From Apoda limacodes (lineage: Eukaryota; Arthropoda; Insecta; Lepidoptera; Limacodidae), in NCBI GenBank assembly GCA_946406115.1, contig OX291547.1, positions 13,087,001 to 13,151,000 of the forward strand: DNA of 64,000 bases. The letters are read 5' to 3'. Below, piece after piece: positions 22,926 through 35,555 of the stretch; position 1 is the stretch's first letter, and every line of letters begins with the position of its first letter. The position numbers and the translations under genes were made by a program. Below the pieces are notes generated by a model. The model was not told where the DNA came from. It did not search any database and saw nothing but the letters and a program-made list of their open reading frames with translations.

Positions 22926-25900
22926 ATGACCACACGTCGTCTGATGGGGAGTCGTTGGACAGTAAAATTCTTGGGTCCCTATCAGATTAGCGTGATTCAA
23001 ACTAACCTCCAACATAAGCAAATTGCAGCGGCTACCCTGCGCAGACTACTGGAGGTTGACAAGAAGACCATAGCCCTAATTCAGGAGCCGTGGATTAGAG
23101 GAAATAACATATGCGGTCTTAACAACATCGAGGGTAAATTGCTACACAAAATCTCGGCTAACCAACCGAGAACATGCATATACATACCCAGATCAATACC
23201 AGCCTTGCTACTAACCAATATCTGTTCCAGAGACATTACAGCTGTAAGGCTTGACACAGGAACGAACAAACAAACGCTAGTGCTAGCCTCTGTCTACATG
23301 CCCGGGTATGAGGTAATACCGTCTAAGGAGCTGACTGAACTAGTGCAACACTGCGAAGACCACGGCTCTGACATTATAATATCAGCTGATGAAAATGCTC
23401 ACCACCCTATATGGGGGAGTCCAACACCGAACCAACGAGGTGAGTCTCTAACACAGTATATATTCTCAACTAACCTTTCTATAATTAACAATGGCTCGGA
23501 GCCCACTTTTGTTAATTCCAGATATCAGACCATAGTAGATGTAACTCTCGCATCCGATGGAGCAACGGATCTTGTGTCAAACTGGCACGTCTTCGCTGAG
23601 CCATCCTTTGCGGATCACAGGAGAATCTGCTATACCGTACAAGTGCATGAGAAGGAACAGCAACCAAAACGTTTTTTTTTTTTTATACCACTAAGGTGGC
23701 AAACAAGCCTACGGTCCGCCTGATGGTAAGCGGTCACCGTAGCCTATGGACGCTTGCAACACCAAGGGCATCACTCGCGCGTTGCAGACCCTTCAGAAAT
23801 CTAATAACTTCTTTTTTGGAGAACCCCATACTGTAGTCCTTAGAGAAAACCTTGGCAGGGAGCTCATTTCACAACCTAAGCGTTCGCGACCCTTCTTCAA
23901 CATGAGGTAGATATAATCACCTTTAAAGACATGACCAACAGCACAGACAACATAGAACATAGTATAAACACACTAACCACGTGTATCCAACTCAGCTACC
24001 AGCAAGCCTGCACCCCATACAACACCAATCATAGGAGAAAAGTCTCACTGGTGGGGGCCAGAACTAGATACAATCAAATTCAATCTGAAAAGACTCTTTA
24101 ATCGAGCCAAAAACACAAGAACTGAAATAGACTGGGAACGATATAAACAAGCCCAGTATCATTACAAGAAGCGCATAAGATATCGTAAAGGTGAATCATG
24201 GCGGCGGTTCTGCGACAAAATCATTTCCACCAATGAAGCAGCTAGAGTAAAAAAAATATTATCACAAGATAATAACAGAACTCTAGGCTCAATAAAAAAA
24301 CAGGATGGTACATATGCGACCTCTGATAGCGAGATAAGCGAGGTGCTTGTCGAAACACACTTTCCAGGATGTGTAGTCACTGACAACCCAAACTGGGAAA
24401 ATGTGGAACACATAGAACCAACCCCTACAGACTGGAACACAGCCAAATCCATGGTCACTGCAGACCGAGTTGTGTGGGCAATAGAAAGCTTCCAACCCTT
24501 CAAATCTGCTGGCCTGGACAACATATTTCCAGCACTCTTGAAATGGGGACAAACAACACTTGTGCCACATCTAGTTGATATATTTAGAGCTTCCATAGCT
24601 CACAACTATATACCTCGCCAGTGGAGAGAAGTCAATAAAAGTATTTTTACCAAAACCGGGTAAATCTGACTACACACAAGCGAAATCTTACAGGCCAATT
24701 AGTTTGACCTCCTTCATGCTCAAGACTCTAGAGAGGCTAACAAACAGATATCTAAGGGAAGGTGCACTAACGCGCATGTCAATGCACCGCCAACAACATG
24801 CTTATAGAAAAGGTAGCTCGACAGAATCAGCCCTACACGCTGTCGTAGGAACTATAGAAGCAGCCCTCTCTGATAAGATAATGACACTAGGCGCTTTCAT
24901 TGACATCGAAGGAGCGTTCGACAAAACGAAATTCAACAGCATCAGCCGCTCTCTTAGTAGATTTGGAGTCGAACAAACCATCAGGGTGGATTGATCAACT
25001 TCTGAAGCTAAGAGCAGTACAATTTACAGTTAAAACCACCACGAGAGGCATTGTAGCCAAAGGCTGCCCACAAGGAGGAGTACTGTCTCCTTTACTGTGG
25101 AACATTGTGGTGGACGATCTGCTGAAACGTCTTAACGATAGATGCTACTACACAGTAGGTTACGCGGACGACATTACCATTCTGATCAAAGGAAACTCAG
25201 AAAATATTATCTGCACTCGCATGCAACTAGCCCTCAGAATCATGGAAGAGTGGTGTCACCACCATGAGCTGACGGTAAACCTCAACAAAACAAAATTAGT
25301 CCTTTTCACAAATAAAAGGAAAATTCAAATAACTACCATGCCAAAACTATTTGACATTGAGCTTACCCTTTCAAGTGAAGTCAAATACCTTGAGGTAATT
25401 TTAGACAACAAACTAAATTGGAGTAAGCATCTAAGCACAAAAATAACCAAGGCATGTACAACCTTCTGGCAATGCAGAAGACTAATAGGCAAGAAATGGG
25501 GCCTTAAGCCATCCATAACCCTATGGCTTTATACAGCCATAATACGACCCATGATAACATATGGTGCAGTAGTTTGGTGGCCCCGAACTCAGTTAAGCAC
25601 AATAAAAAACAAACTACAAAGCCTGCTGCGTCTTGCCTGCCTGGCAACCACAGGCAGTATGAAAACGACTCCCACGACAGCATTAGAAGTCATTCTCAAC
25701 CTCAGACCCCTTCATCTTGTTATACAACAAGAAGCTGCCGCTGCAGCCATACGACTTGAGAAAGTAGGGCTCTGGAAACGGGACGGCAGAATCACTCATG
25801 CACGACTCAAGGAGGCAATAGGAAACGAGCTTCCGATGATAGAGGCGACATGTGACATCACCCCAAAAACCTTTGTCTTTGACAAAAAATACCGTATTCA

Positions 25901-26927
25901 GCTTTATGAGGAAGAAAAGGATAGCTCCGGTATCCATGAAGTTAGGATCTATACCGATGGCTCCAAAACGGAATCAGGAACGGGCGCAGGGGTATTATCC
26001 CATGACCTGAACATCAACATATAAACGAGTTTGGGTGCATTCAACACCATCTTCCAAGCAGAATGTGTTGGGATTACCCGAGCTGCAACAGCGGTCTTGT
26101 CTAGAGGCATAAGCGATGCATCGATACGCATCATCTCCGACAGTACCGCTGTGCTAATAGCTCTCAACAACAACCGCATCAACAGTGGACTAATCCTGGA
26201 GTGTCACTGTGAACTCCAAAACTGTGAAAAACGGGTTACTCTTCAATGGATACGTGGTCTTAGTGGGTCTCTAGGCAACGATGCGGCAGACGAGTTAGCA
26301 AAGAGAGGATCGGGCACTAAAATAATGGGACCCGAACCAATTGTACCGATACCATTCATCCAACTCAAAACATGGTTACGTGACAGAACCTTACAACAAC
26401 ACAACAAACAGTGAGCAAAACAGACAGACTGCAAACAAACCAAGAATGTTTTTACATCCTTGGACGCAGAACCGTCGCACAAACTGTTTATACTTAGCAG
26501 GAAAAACCTACGCTACATAGTTGACATAATAACAGGTCACTGCCCGCTAAACAGGCACTTTTTCAATATCGGCGTTACCAACAGTCCTCTATGCAGAGGC
26601 TGCATGGAAGCCGAGGAGACATCGTCTCACGTGGTTCTTCATTGCAAAAGCGTGAGCGACCAACGGACAAAGCTCGTTAAGAATCCACAAACCATGAAAG
26701 AGGCGCTGAATAACATCAGATGCCTTCTATATCTGGTATTCTCGTTGGAGAAAGTACCAGCTGAGAGAATCCATAGGTCAGAGCAAATTCATGAGCAGAT
26801 ATGGTTCTTGTATGTTGATATAGTTATTGGTTCGAGAACGGAGCCGTTACAGCATGATGTGAGCATGTCACATCTTATATCCCACATTGCTCTAGAACTT
26901 TGTAAGTCGTCAAACTCAGGTGTGTGA
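22926..26927 (+). pseudogene. LOA-clade LINE ORF2 (endonuclease, RT, RNase H), frameshifted
   Basis: The endonuclease at 22980-23660 has the landmarks ALIQEPW, SVYMPGYEV, ISADENAHHPIWGS, TIVDVTLASD and SFADHRRI. A 217-base LINE tail is inserted at 23672-23888, after which the frame resumes (RPFFNM). RT at 24490-25330: FKSAGLDNIFPALLKWG, SYRPISLTSFMLKTLERL, FIDIEGAFD, GCPQGGVLSPLLWN, VGYADDITIL with intact YADD. RNase H at 25940-26320: IYTDGSKTESG, QAECVGI, ISDST, GNDAADELAKRG. A CCHC motif (CRGCMEAEETSSHVVLHC) closes it. Frame breaks at about 24050, 24660, 24990, 26024 and 26414. RNase H plus the RT motifs suggests the LOA clade. Inactive. Confidence 0.9.
23672..23888 (-). mobile_element. CR1/Jockey-group LINE tail inserted in LOA ORF2
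   Basis: The minus-strand 3' end of family A: CTTAGGTTGTGAAATGAGCT to TTGCCACCTTAGTGGTATAA followed by an A13-like tail at 23672. It splits QQPKR from PFFNM of the LOA endonuclease region. About 217 bases, extreme 5' truncation, with at most a very short target duplication (CG). Confidence 0.85.
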
Positions 26928-26939
26928 AGAGTCGAGCTA

Positions 26940-27228
26940 CGTTCGTGTCACCGCTATGAGACCTGTATAGGCACGCAAAGATACGAGTGTGGCCGCGCCG
27001 TGATCTAAGCGCACCCACAATATCGACAGGTCCCTATTTTCAAGGCTATGAAGGCGGCGACAGCAGATATCTTTTCGGACGAACATACATACACCAGCAC
27101 GACTCACAAAATTGTGCTCGAGTTTGTAGCCGGAATAATGTAAGTATGATGTTTCGGCCGGGCAGGATATCTGCGTCTCTGTTAGAAAAAAAAAGTCGGC
27201 TGAAAATTCTTTTTCTTTTATTTTTCCT
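26940..27228 (-). pseudogene. CR1/Jockey-group LINE endonuclease fragment (family A)
   Basis: Minus-strand frame with FLTETQISCPAETSYLHY, SGYKLEHNFVSRAGVCMFV, RKDICCRRLHSLENRDLSI. This is an apurinic-like endonuclease N-terminal half (TETQ holds a catalytic Glu). Probably the same family as the RT and tail pieces in this window. It abuts the 3' end of the LOA ORF2. Confidence 0.72.
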
Positions 27229-27429
27229 GGCTTTTTTTTTTTTTCAAAATTTACTAAGATTAAATATGCGGATTCACAACACATACAGCTTAGGGGACAA
27301 AAGGTGCGGTACTAGAACTATTAAAGCTCAGCACAGATATTGCTGTTGCTCGCACGGCACCTTATTAGTATTTCTATCAGACAAATATGATAAATATCCA
27401 AAAATTAAAAATTCCCTGATTCGTAAGGA

Positions 27430-27835
27430 ACTTTGCAAATCTATAGCCAATCAGGCATGATAAACATTACTGCATTAATTATTAGGGATCTAGCTTACAA
27501 TTTACTATCTGTAAAAAGACTTTTAGATAAAATTAATATCATATTTTTATTTCTGATTTTGACAAAATAACTTCATTACGATGCTCTGGTTGCACATATA
27601 ATAATGGACGATTGTATATTTTATAGCTTAAACTGCAGAATGTGACAGTATGAGCTGTGGCAGCATATTCCGCTGAAGCTGATGTTTGGCACAAAATGTT
27701 AGGTCATGTTAATTCACGAGCTTTGGGTATTTTGCAACTCCCAACCGGTCAAAGTCTTTGTGAAGCAGGCATGGAAGGAAAAGCTACCAGCTTGCCTTTC
27801 AAATCGTTAGAATTCCCTAGGTAGGACATTAAATT
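27430..27835 (+). pseudogene. Second copia fragment (pre-integrase region)
   Basis: Shifted frames give MINITALIIRDLAYNLLSVK, RLLDKINI and then AEADVWHKMLGHVNSRALGI and KATSLPFKSLEF. This is the copia protease-to-integrase stretch with the conserved WH..LGH. Only a few hundred bases survive. It differs from the element at 17786. Confidence 0.7.
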
Positions 27836-28310
27836 TGTCACTGAAGTAACGTAGCTTATTTTCTTAGCATATTGTGTAGGATTTAGCATATTTTTAGCAT
27901 TTTGTTACACCAGCTTAGCATATTTAGGTGAAGCATCGGTGGTAGCACTGGGCGGCGCCGCGGCTGCTTCGGTGGATGCATCAAGTTCTAAACTAAATAA
28001 AATTTTGGAAAAGTTCAACTCCCAAAATATTTAAGCGAAGATTTTAAGTATTTTCTAAATAATCTTAGTTTATGGCATTCAATTTGTTTATTCCTGTAAA
28101 ATGAGAAAAACGGTGGAAAATATATTATTTTGGGGAAAAGGATACTTGAATATTGGGAAATATCAGAAACTCGATCTAGCGACACTGACCCCACCCCTAA
28201 AGAACAAAAACTAAAAGTTTTTGTGTATGTATTTTTGTAAAAGCTAATTTCATATTTCTCCGACAATTTAGACATATTATTTTAATTCATAGTAGGTACA
28301 TCGAATAGAA
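27836..28310. other. Rip11 upstream region / 5' UTR
   Basis: No other gene. A short GC-rich patch at 27940-27985 (GGGCGGCGCCGCGGCTGC) stands out from the AT-rich surroundings and could mark a promoter or first exon. AG sites at about 28268 and 28291 could be acceptors for an upstream non-coding exon. Neither can be proven here. Confidence 0.3.
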
Positions 28311-29735
28311 ATGTGGGATCCTACCCATGTACAAGTGACAGTGCAAAAGGCTCGGGGGCTGTTGATCAAAGGTAAAAATGGTACAAATAACTGTTTTGTT
28401 ACAATCTCTCTTGGCAAAGATAAATTTCAAACTTCTGTAAAACATAAAGCGGCAGAAAATGTAGAATGGCAAGAAGAATGCGAGTTGCGCATACCGAAGC
28501 AGGGAAATACTGCTGAGATTGTTTTAAAAGTATATGATGAAGACTTTGTAAAAGATCATTTACTAGGTCAAGTATCGATTCCGTTAAGAGACCTCGATGC
28601 ATACGAACGACCGAGAAACCGTTGGTATACCCTTCAGGGGAAACCTGGTAAGGAAAATGATAAAAAAAGAGGTGAATTAGAGGTAAAAATTGCATTCACT
28701 GTAAAAGAAGGAAGCTTAACTGACCTAAGTAAAAAAGATAAACATAAGTCATCATTGTCTAGCATTGCACAGAATGTTGGAGGTAGTCTAATGAGTATTG
28801 GAAGCATTGAGAAACGAAAAAGCATTAAGCATTTTGCTAGAAACCTTGGTTCAAAAATAAACCTAAATAAAAAGGACAAAAAAGGTGATACTTCATCTTT
28901 AAGTGGAAGCGTTGGAAATTTAAAAAGCTCAACCCTATCAACTCCAGATCATTCTACTCCTAAACGATCCCCAGGAGAAGCAGACCCTGGGGTAATTAGT
29001 GAAGATGAAGATGAGTTTGCTTTTGATGATTTGTCTCATAAGAGTTCTGGGAGCTCATTAAATGTGCAAACTTTACCTAGGGGCCATAAATACACTCCAT
29101 CACCAATAAATGCATCACTTGAGAACCTAGGTGGAGGAGAATTTTTAAGAAGATCTACAAGCAGTAACTTAGCTAATTCTGACAAATCAATCCCACCTAG
29201 GCCTATGCGCCTTAGCCTTGTTTCATTTACTCCTCCTCAACAACCAACACAAACTATCAACAAAGATGATGAGTGGTCTCAAAAACTGATGTCAAGAAAA
29301 TCTGTTAGTCAAACTATGATTGACAGGGAAAAATCTTCAAGTCTAGAACGAAACAAGAAGCTTGATAGTCCAAACTCATTAAAGGAAAAGCCAAGTCCTA
29401 AGTTCTTTAGAAAATTTGGAGGAAACAATAAACCTAAAAAATTGTTAGAAGAACGCATTATTGTTGGCGAAGAGAATATTGCTGAAGAGGATTCACTGAA
29501 TTTAGCTTATAACAACATACCTAAGACAGTTGTGCAGCAATTTGATGGGAAGTCACGAGAAGAGCTTATTGTAATGATCTATAATTTACAAAAGGATGCT
29601 GACATGGAAAAAAAGAAAGTTAAGGATATGGAAAATTATTTAGATGATTTGCTACTCAGAGTAATGGAAACTACACCAAGAATTTTACAAAACCCTTATG
29701 TTAGAAATAATAGCATGCATATCAGAAACAAGTGA
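28311..29735 (+). CDS. Rip11: Rab11 family-interacting protein, class I (Rip11-like)
   Basis: 474 residues in one exon. The N-terminal C2 domain (about 1-125: THVQVTVQKARGLLIKGKNG, FVTISLGKDKFQTSVKHKA, VYDEDFVKDHLLGQVSIPL, RWYTLQGKPGK, RGELEVKIAF) resembles vertebrate FIP1/2/5. A Ser/Lys-rich linker with an acidic patch (SEDEDEFAFDD) follows. The C-terminus (about 408-470: SREELIVMIYNLQKDADMEK, DYLDDLLLRVME-like, TTPRILQNPY) is the coiled-coil Rab11-binding domain. Such proteins bind Rab11 on recycling endosomes and steer apical and recycling traffic. ATG at 28311 gives the MWDPTHVQVTV start matching family N-termini; in-frame sequence upstream adds nothing. The shorter linker than in fly Rip11 may be real or reflect alternative exons. 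Frame intact. Confidence 0.93.
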   Translation: MWDPTHVQVTVQKARGLLIKGKNGTNNCFVTISLGKDKFQTSVKHKAAENVEWQEECELRIPKQGNTAEIVLKVYDEDFVKDHLLGQVSIPLRDLDAYERPRNRWYTLQGKPGKENDKKRGELEVKIAFTVKEGSLTDLSKKDKHKSSLSSIAQNVGGSLMSIGSIEKRKSIKHFARNLGSKINLNKKDKKGDTSSLSGSVGNLKSSTLSTPDHSTPKRSPGEADPGVISEDEDEFAFDDLSHKSSGSSLNVQTLPRGHKYTPSPINASLENLGGGEFLRRSTSSNLANSDKSIPPRPMRLSLVSFTPPQQPTQTINKDDEWSQKLMSRKSVSQTMIDREKSSSLERNKKLDSPNSLKEKPSPKFFRKFGGNNKPKKLLEERIIVGEENIAEEDSLNLAYNNIPKTVVQQFDGKSREELIVMIYNLQKDADMEKKKVKDMENYLDDLLLRVMETTPRILQNPYVRNNSMHIRNK

Positions 29736-31390
29736 GGTAAAAGTCAGTTATGATTTTGGATTCCAGGTTTTGCAATTTCTTGGAGGAACATCTAATTAAC
29801 TTCAGGTGTATTTTGTAAACTATCATGAATTTGAATCACTAGCATGTACAATTGACCAAACTGCTGGTAGCATATTTCAGAAAATAATCCTCTTCATTTT
29901 TTTGCCAGTAGCAGGAAACTATATTGTTGTGCTATGCATTCACCAGTAGATTTTCTTTTAATTTAAGTCTGGTTTGCCTTGCCTTCCATGACAAACGGCT
30001 CGAGCGTAAATCAACTTAGGGCTAGTTAAGTTTTTGTCGATTGTACATTATGCTAAGTTGAAATGACTAATTATGTAATACCTGTGAGTCACAGCCATGT
30101 TAATAAGCAGATTAAAATTAGTTTAGAAAAAAGTGCCTGATTGTAAAAGTTTTTAACTACATTATTATATTAAGCAAATATTTTATGTGTAAAAATGGTG
30201 ATGATTAGAGATCAAGGTATCCAGCAGTAACATTGTCAAATCTTTGTCATGAAATGCTTATATTAATTTTGACGTGATTTTAATTAAGATCTACATGCAA
30301 ATCTCAAGGATTCAAGAGTAGACATAAAAGAGAATGATTCTTGAAACTGAAATTCCTTAAAATAACAAATTATAAAAATGATTTTGCATGTCTTATTATT
30401 TATATAAAATTTAGTAGTGAAAAGATACTGCCATATTATAAACAGTATTTTGTGTTATATCTTCTATTGTCTTAATAACCATTGTTCTGATACCTGGCCT
30501 TGGCTAATGCATGACTCATATGCCTTATCTATGAGGTATAAGCCCAAAATGTATGAATAGAATTTTTCCATGATAGGATTGGTGTTAGTTTATGTGCCTT
30601 AAATATTGAATAAGTCTGATTATATTTTAATGCTATTGCCATGTATCAGTACTAGATGAAAGTTATACTACAACATTTCAAAATAAATTAAAATATATAT
30701 GTATAGCTATGTTAATATTTGTTATACCTATACTCATACAATGCTTCATTGATATGATTAGTATAGTCAAGCATATGTTAATAAAATTAACAAGATTTGT
30801 TTATATTTTACAGGATTGCTGTTTAATCTTCTATTTATATAGTGCCAAACTACCTACGCTCTTAATTCAAAATAATAAATTATATTTTAACAGTAATTTT
30901 TTTAAAGTTACTGTGAATTTTGATGTTTTTTTGTATTGATATTGGTGTTCTCAAAAATATATTGTTTTTTTTATAGACATGTATATTATTGTCACTTTGG
31001 GCATAAAGTATTTAATATATTTAATTAATCAGATTAATGGGCACCACACACAATCAACTTACAGTATGTATTTGACAGCAATTAGTACTTACTAGTGATT
31101 GCCAAATATAATTTGGCAACCATAATTTGGCTAGTCATCATCAAACATTGCAAATGCCCTAGGTAGCTGTCAGTTGTGAATAGGTTGTGTTTTTGCCACT
31201 TGTCAATTCATGCAAGTGTAAGTTGCTAGTGTGCGGTGGCCCTAAAGTAAACATGTCAAATATGTGATAGGATGTTTAGAGTACTTGCTAATTGCATATC
31301 TATCTTACCATATCAGTTTATCAGGACTACCTAAATGCAATATTTAAAGATAATAATCAATCTGTAAAAAATAAAGATTTGGTAGCTGTT
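29736..31390 (+). other. Probable Rip11 3' UTR
   Basis: A long AT-rich stretch after the TGA with no transposon hallmarks. The first convincing AATAAA is at 31370-31375 (GTAAAAAATAAAGATTT). Transcript end is inferred only. Confidence 0.35.
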
Positions 31391-34300
31391 GATAGTAGAT
31401 AAACTCTTTTGTGACTAATATATTGAAAGACATTAGATAAGATTTGAAATACCTATAGTTAGTGATTAGAATCTATTCCATCCAGATAGGAAGAGTGAGA
31501 TAAATTATAAGTTTGAATAATCATAAACAACTATTTATTTACTGTAAAAATTTAGATTGCAAAAATATCTATGTAGTTGATGGCATTGCGATAAAATACA
31601 TGATAAATATAGGTTGTGTAAAATTAAACTTCCTGCATTAAAACTTTCTAATGCTCAGCACACATCAATGCGGTCGCGCCGCAAATCGCTGTTGTCACGG
31701 TGTTAAATAGCCTCTGGCAATGGATTATATTTAAAACGGAGCCGTCAATCGTTCAGATTGTCTGCAGTAATGTGTAATAATCGCCTTGACTTAAACGGCC
31801 GCGTGATACGTCGAGAGACAATATGCCTTGCTAATGATAATGAGTTTTGTCCGAATTTCCAACATCTAAATTTCTATGCCTCTTTCAATTATATATACAA
31901 ATTCATAATGAACTTGCAGCTTTCTGCAGTTGTATCAATGTGGTTGGACTTATTCCTGTAATAAAAGAAACCTTATTTTGTGCCATTTCCATTTTTATTG
32001 GTAGCCTATATCATTCCTATATCATCATAGATTCTCTGAGGTGTTAGTCAGTTTCTCCTCTTGGTTTATAAAATACCAATAAGATATTATATAAATGAAT
32101 GAAACTGCCGTCGTCGTAATATCAACCGGAAGACGTACACTGCTAAACGTATGCCTCCCCCATACGTCTTAACAACAGCCAGTCCTGAGCCGCCCGCACC
32201 CAACGGCTTTTAGTGGCTCTAATCAGCAGCCTTACCATCGACGCGTTCAGTTTCAGATTGCAGACCGTATCAGATCGAAAACGTGATTTCGGTACCATGG
32301 ATGCCAATAAATACTAGCGCCAATCGAGTGGTGGCAATCAGGACTATAAAAGATCAAATTATTTCGTACACGTTACAACTAGAATTTTTAGGTTTGATAC
32401 GAATTGGTTGTGTGGTGGAGCTTTTACTGGTTTCAGATCTCATTGAGTTCGAATCGAATAGATTTCCGGATTGCTATCAGTTCCAGTGGTTGGCCTACAG
32501 GTCGTCTGTCCACCTACTTGGAGGCTGTCGCATGCTCGTCGTAACTAACTAACTAAAATTAACACCCTAACAGAGAATAAACTGTACGAAGGAAATAACA
32601 ATAATCTAGAAGTTCATGAATAGACGCAAGACGCAGACGAATGAACAACAGTTTAAAGTCAATCCATTCCTTCTGTCCTATCGAAACCGTTCTTTTTGTC
32701 TTTTGACCGATAGTAACCAACAGGAAATTCCCGAACAATTCTAATCTTGATGTAGCCAACATCAAGACGTAGATCACAGTGGAACCATAAATTTACTATG
32801 ATATATGATATGGTTTAAAAGATATTCACACGCTTCGTTCTACGATACATTTTTAACATTTAAATTGCAGTGTTATTCGCTGTATTATTGTATTACAGTG
32901 TACAGATAATGCAAAAAAAATACAGTGATTCTATTGTAATTACAGTGCATCTGGCATTACTAGTTTAGTAACACTTATAATCAGTTTCTTTCTACCTACA
33001 AACGAGGTTGTACTGCGCAGGTGACGAAATTTACTAGGAACACGATTTGCTTTTCAAATTTTGTCTTTGGGGCCGCGACTAGGTCGACTAGGTAGTTGAT
33101 AAAATGATTTTTATAAAAATTTAATTAAAAATGCATAGCTTACTAAGCTAAATCTCAGAAGTTCATACATTATTGCTCTTATGATTGTGTTTTATGAAGT
33201 TGAAAGTTACTATTTTATGAAGTTGAAAGTTACTATTTTATGAGTCTGTAGGTACTTCCTACTTATAATGTATATAAAAACGTGGAAAGTATATTGTTGA
33301 CAAAACTTTGAATTTAGTTATTTCCTGAAAAACAAAAAACATCTATATTTAGGTGTTATGCGTGTTTTGTACAAATTCAGAATGTGTTATAGGTACCTAC
33401 CTGTAGTACCTTATGTTAGATTCGCCCGGGCTATTCGTCCGGATTCACAAGTATGAGATTTGATTAACATTTAAGTATTAATTCCAAAGTAATATTTATG
33501 TTATATACTTGATTGTATTTTGTTCTTCTACATGGCCTATGGCCTGAAATATATGCTTCGTATTTTAATATGCTTCCTAATAACATACATGTACAATAAC
33601 TTTGACTAATTAGTGTGTAGGTACATATAATTTGTTTGCGTTTATGATAATTTTTTGATTTCCTAGAATGCTCAGGTACTTCCTACTAACTTTGTGTTGC
33701 GATACATAAAAAGTTCGGAATTATGGCTCGGGTATGGATTGATTAGTATTTTATTTAAATAATTACAAACCAGTGCCCTTTTCAATTGTGATAAAAACTA
33801 CAAATAAGAACAAATATTTTTCGTCTAGATTTTATACTAGCCCTATATTCAATAATGGCATGTGGGTGACAGTAAAAAAAACATATTCACTATTCCACTT
33901 TCAACTGAAAGATGAATCATAATACAATCCATTTATTAACATATTAAGAAATGATAATTTTTCAGAATTGTGTACAGTAAACATTGGGAACGTGTTGTGG
34001 CACATAAGTACGTAGTTAACCGTTCTTTATAATACTTATCAAAATGTTTACAATAATACTTCAAGACAGGTTTCGGTTAGGTCAAACCACACTCTACAAG
34101 ATAAGGCAATTAGATTTGGTTAAGGACAATGAGTGGCAATGGCCGTAAGGTGGTTTTTAGAAGATCACGGCGACTGTTACTCATTGTCTAATAAAGTCAT
34201 TAGCTGCTGTGTTATTAGTCTCTGTACATAGTACCTAGTAACTGCCTGATTAATGCCTATTTATTTAATGTTTTAGTTTTTGTACCTTAGTGAATCATAT

Positions 34301-35555
34301 TAGGTAAATGTATAACGGAACAGATAAGAGTATCTTCATTTGCTAACAATTTGGTTAGACTACGATTAGTATTTTACTGGTTTTATTAAATGTACAACTA
34401 ATGATAGATTAGCGTGATTTTTATGTATCTAATAGGTATTTACAAACTTGGGAAATAAGATTAAAAAAGGTTTTTTTTTCTCTACCTAAAAGGTTTGGCA
34501 TAAATTTAGAGCAGTGTTGTAGCTTCCCTTCTCTAAAATTTTTTTTCCGGATTCGGAAAAAGTCTTTTTAGGAACTAAAAATCTCGAAACCGATTTATAA
34601 AGAGATTCCATCTCTTTTGGGTTTTAGTAAGGAACCTACGTACTGTAAAAACTTGGATGAGTTCTGTTGTGAGGCATAGCTAGAAATGAACTAGGCCCTA
34701 AATTTGTATGGCTTTTGATCGGTTTTTCGTTTTCTGCCCGATAATTGTCACGGCCAGTTTAAGAGATTTTTAGTGTCACCCATAAGCTTTATTTAAAGTA
34801 ATAAGTTTTAAGGAAATTATGTTAAATAGACGATATCCCATATGCTAGATAGTAAAAAATGGTACTAAAATTAAAACCCCTTTATTTATATTCCTTTTTG
34901 TGAATAAATACTAACACATATTACTTACACGAATTTATTTAGCATAAATTAAAGTTAAGAGAAATGTGTATTTACGTACCTACCTATATTATCTTCATGT
35001 AACTGGACTAAACTGTCTTAAACATTAATGAATTATTTAATAAAATATTAGTAAAAATGTTTTATTTTCTTATGGGATTTCGTACCTAAAGGCCAAAACG
35101 AAATTTCATTGATGTTACTCTTCTATCACAGTCTGTCCAAATATGTCATGTACAGGTCTCTAACTCGTACAGGAAATGACTTACATGCTTACAGACCTGC
35201 AATATTCTATTGAGTCGGAGATTTCAATAAGTTATTAGGTCATTAGGATATAAGGTGGTGCACAATGTTACAACAAACACAAAATGTTTTTGTAATAAAA
35301 AAGATATTTCCTTAATCAACTTTAAAGTGGCAACACAATTATCTTTAAGTATTCCTTTTTATAACAATGTAAACTATTAAACTTAAGTAAGCATAACTTT
35401 AAATTGATTATAATAGCACTTTTTATAAGATCATGCATTTGTCATTAACCTCGTATCAGGGGCAATATTTTTATAGCGCCAATGGTACATTGTTTTAAGC
35501 ACAAGATATCTGTCGTTTTACATAACTATTCTCTGAATATCTTATAATAATAATA
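31391..35555. other. Intergenic DNA with little structure
   Basis: No exon, RNA gene or LINE protein recognised. A short scrap near 32130-32165 (AGACGTACACTGCTAAACGT then ATGCCTCCCC) resembles a common lepidopteran RTE-related motif. The open frames at 31758-32047 and 32283-32552 match nothing known and have no coding character. Confidence 0.45.
33190..33237. repeat. Perfect 24-bp tandem duplication
   Basis: TTTTATGAAGTTGAAAGTTA plus CTAT occurs twice head-to-tail, with a partial third start (TTTTATGAG). Confidence 0.85.

Noticed and set aside
32283..32552. 89-codon open frame
   Set aside because: No recognisable motif or splice context; likely chance.
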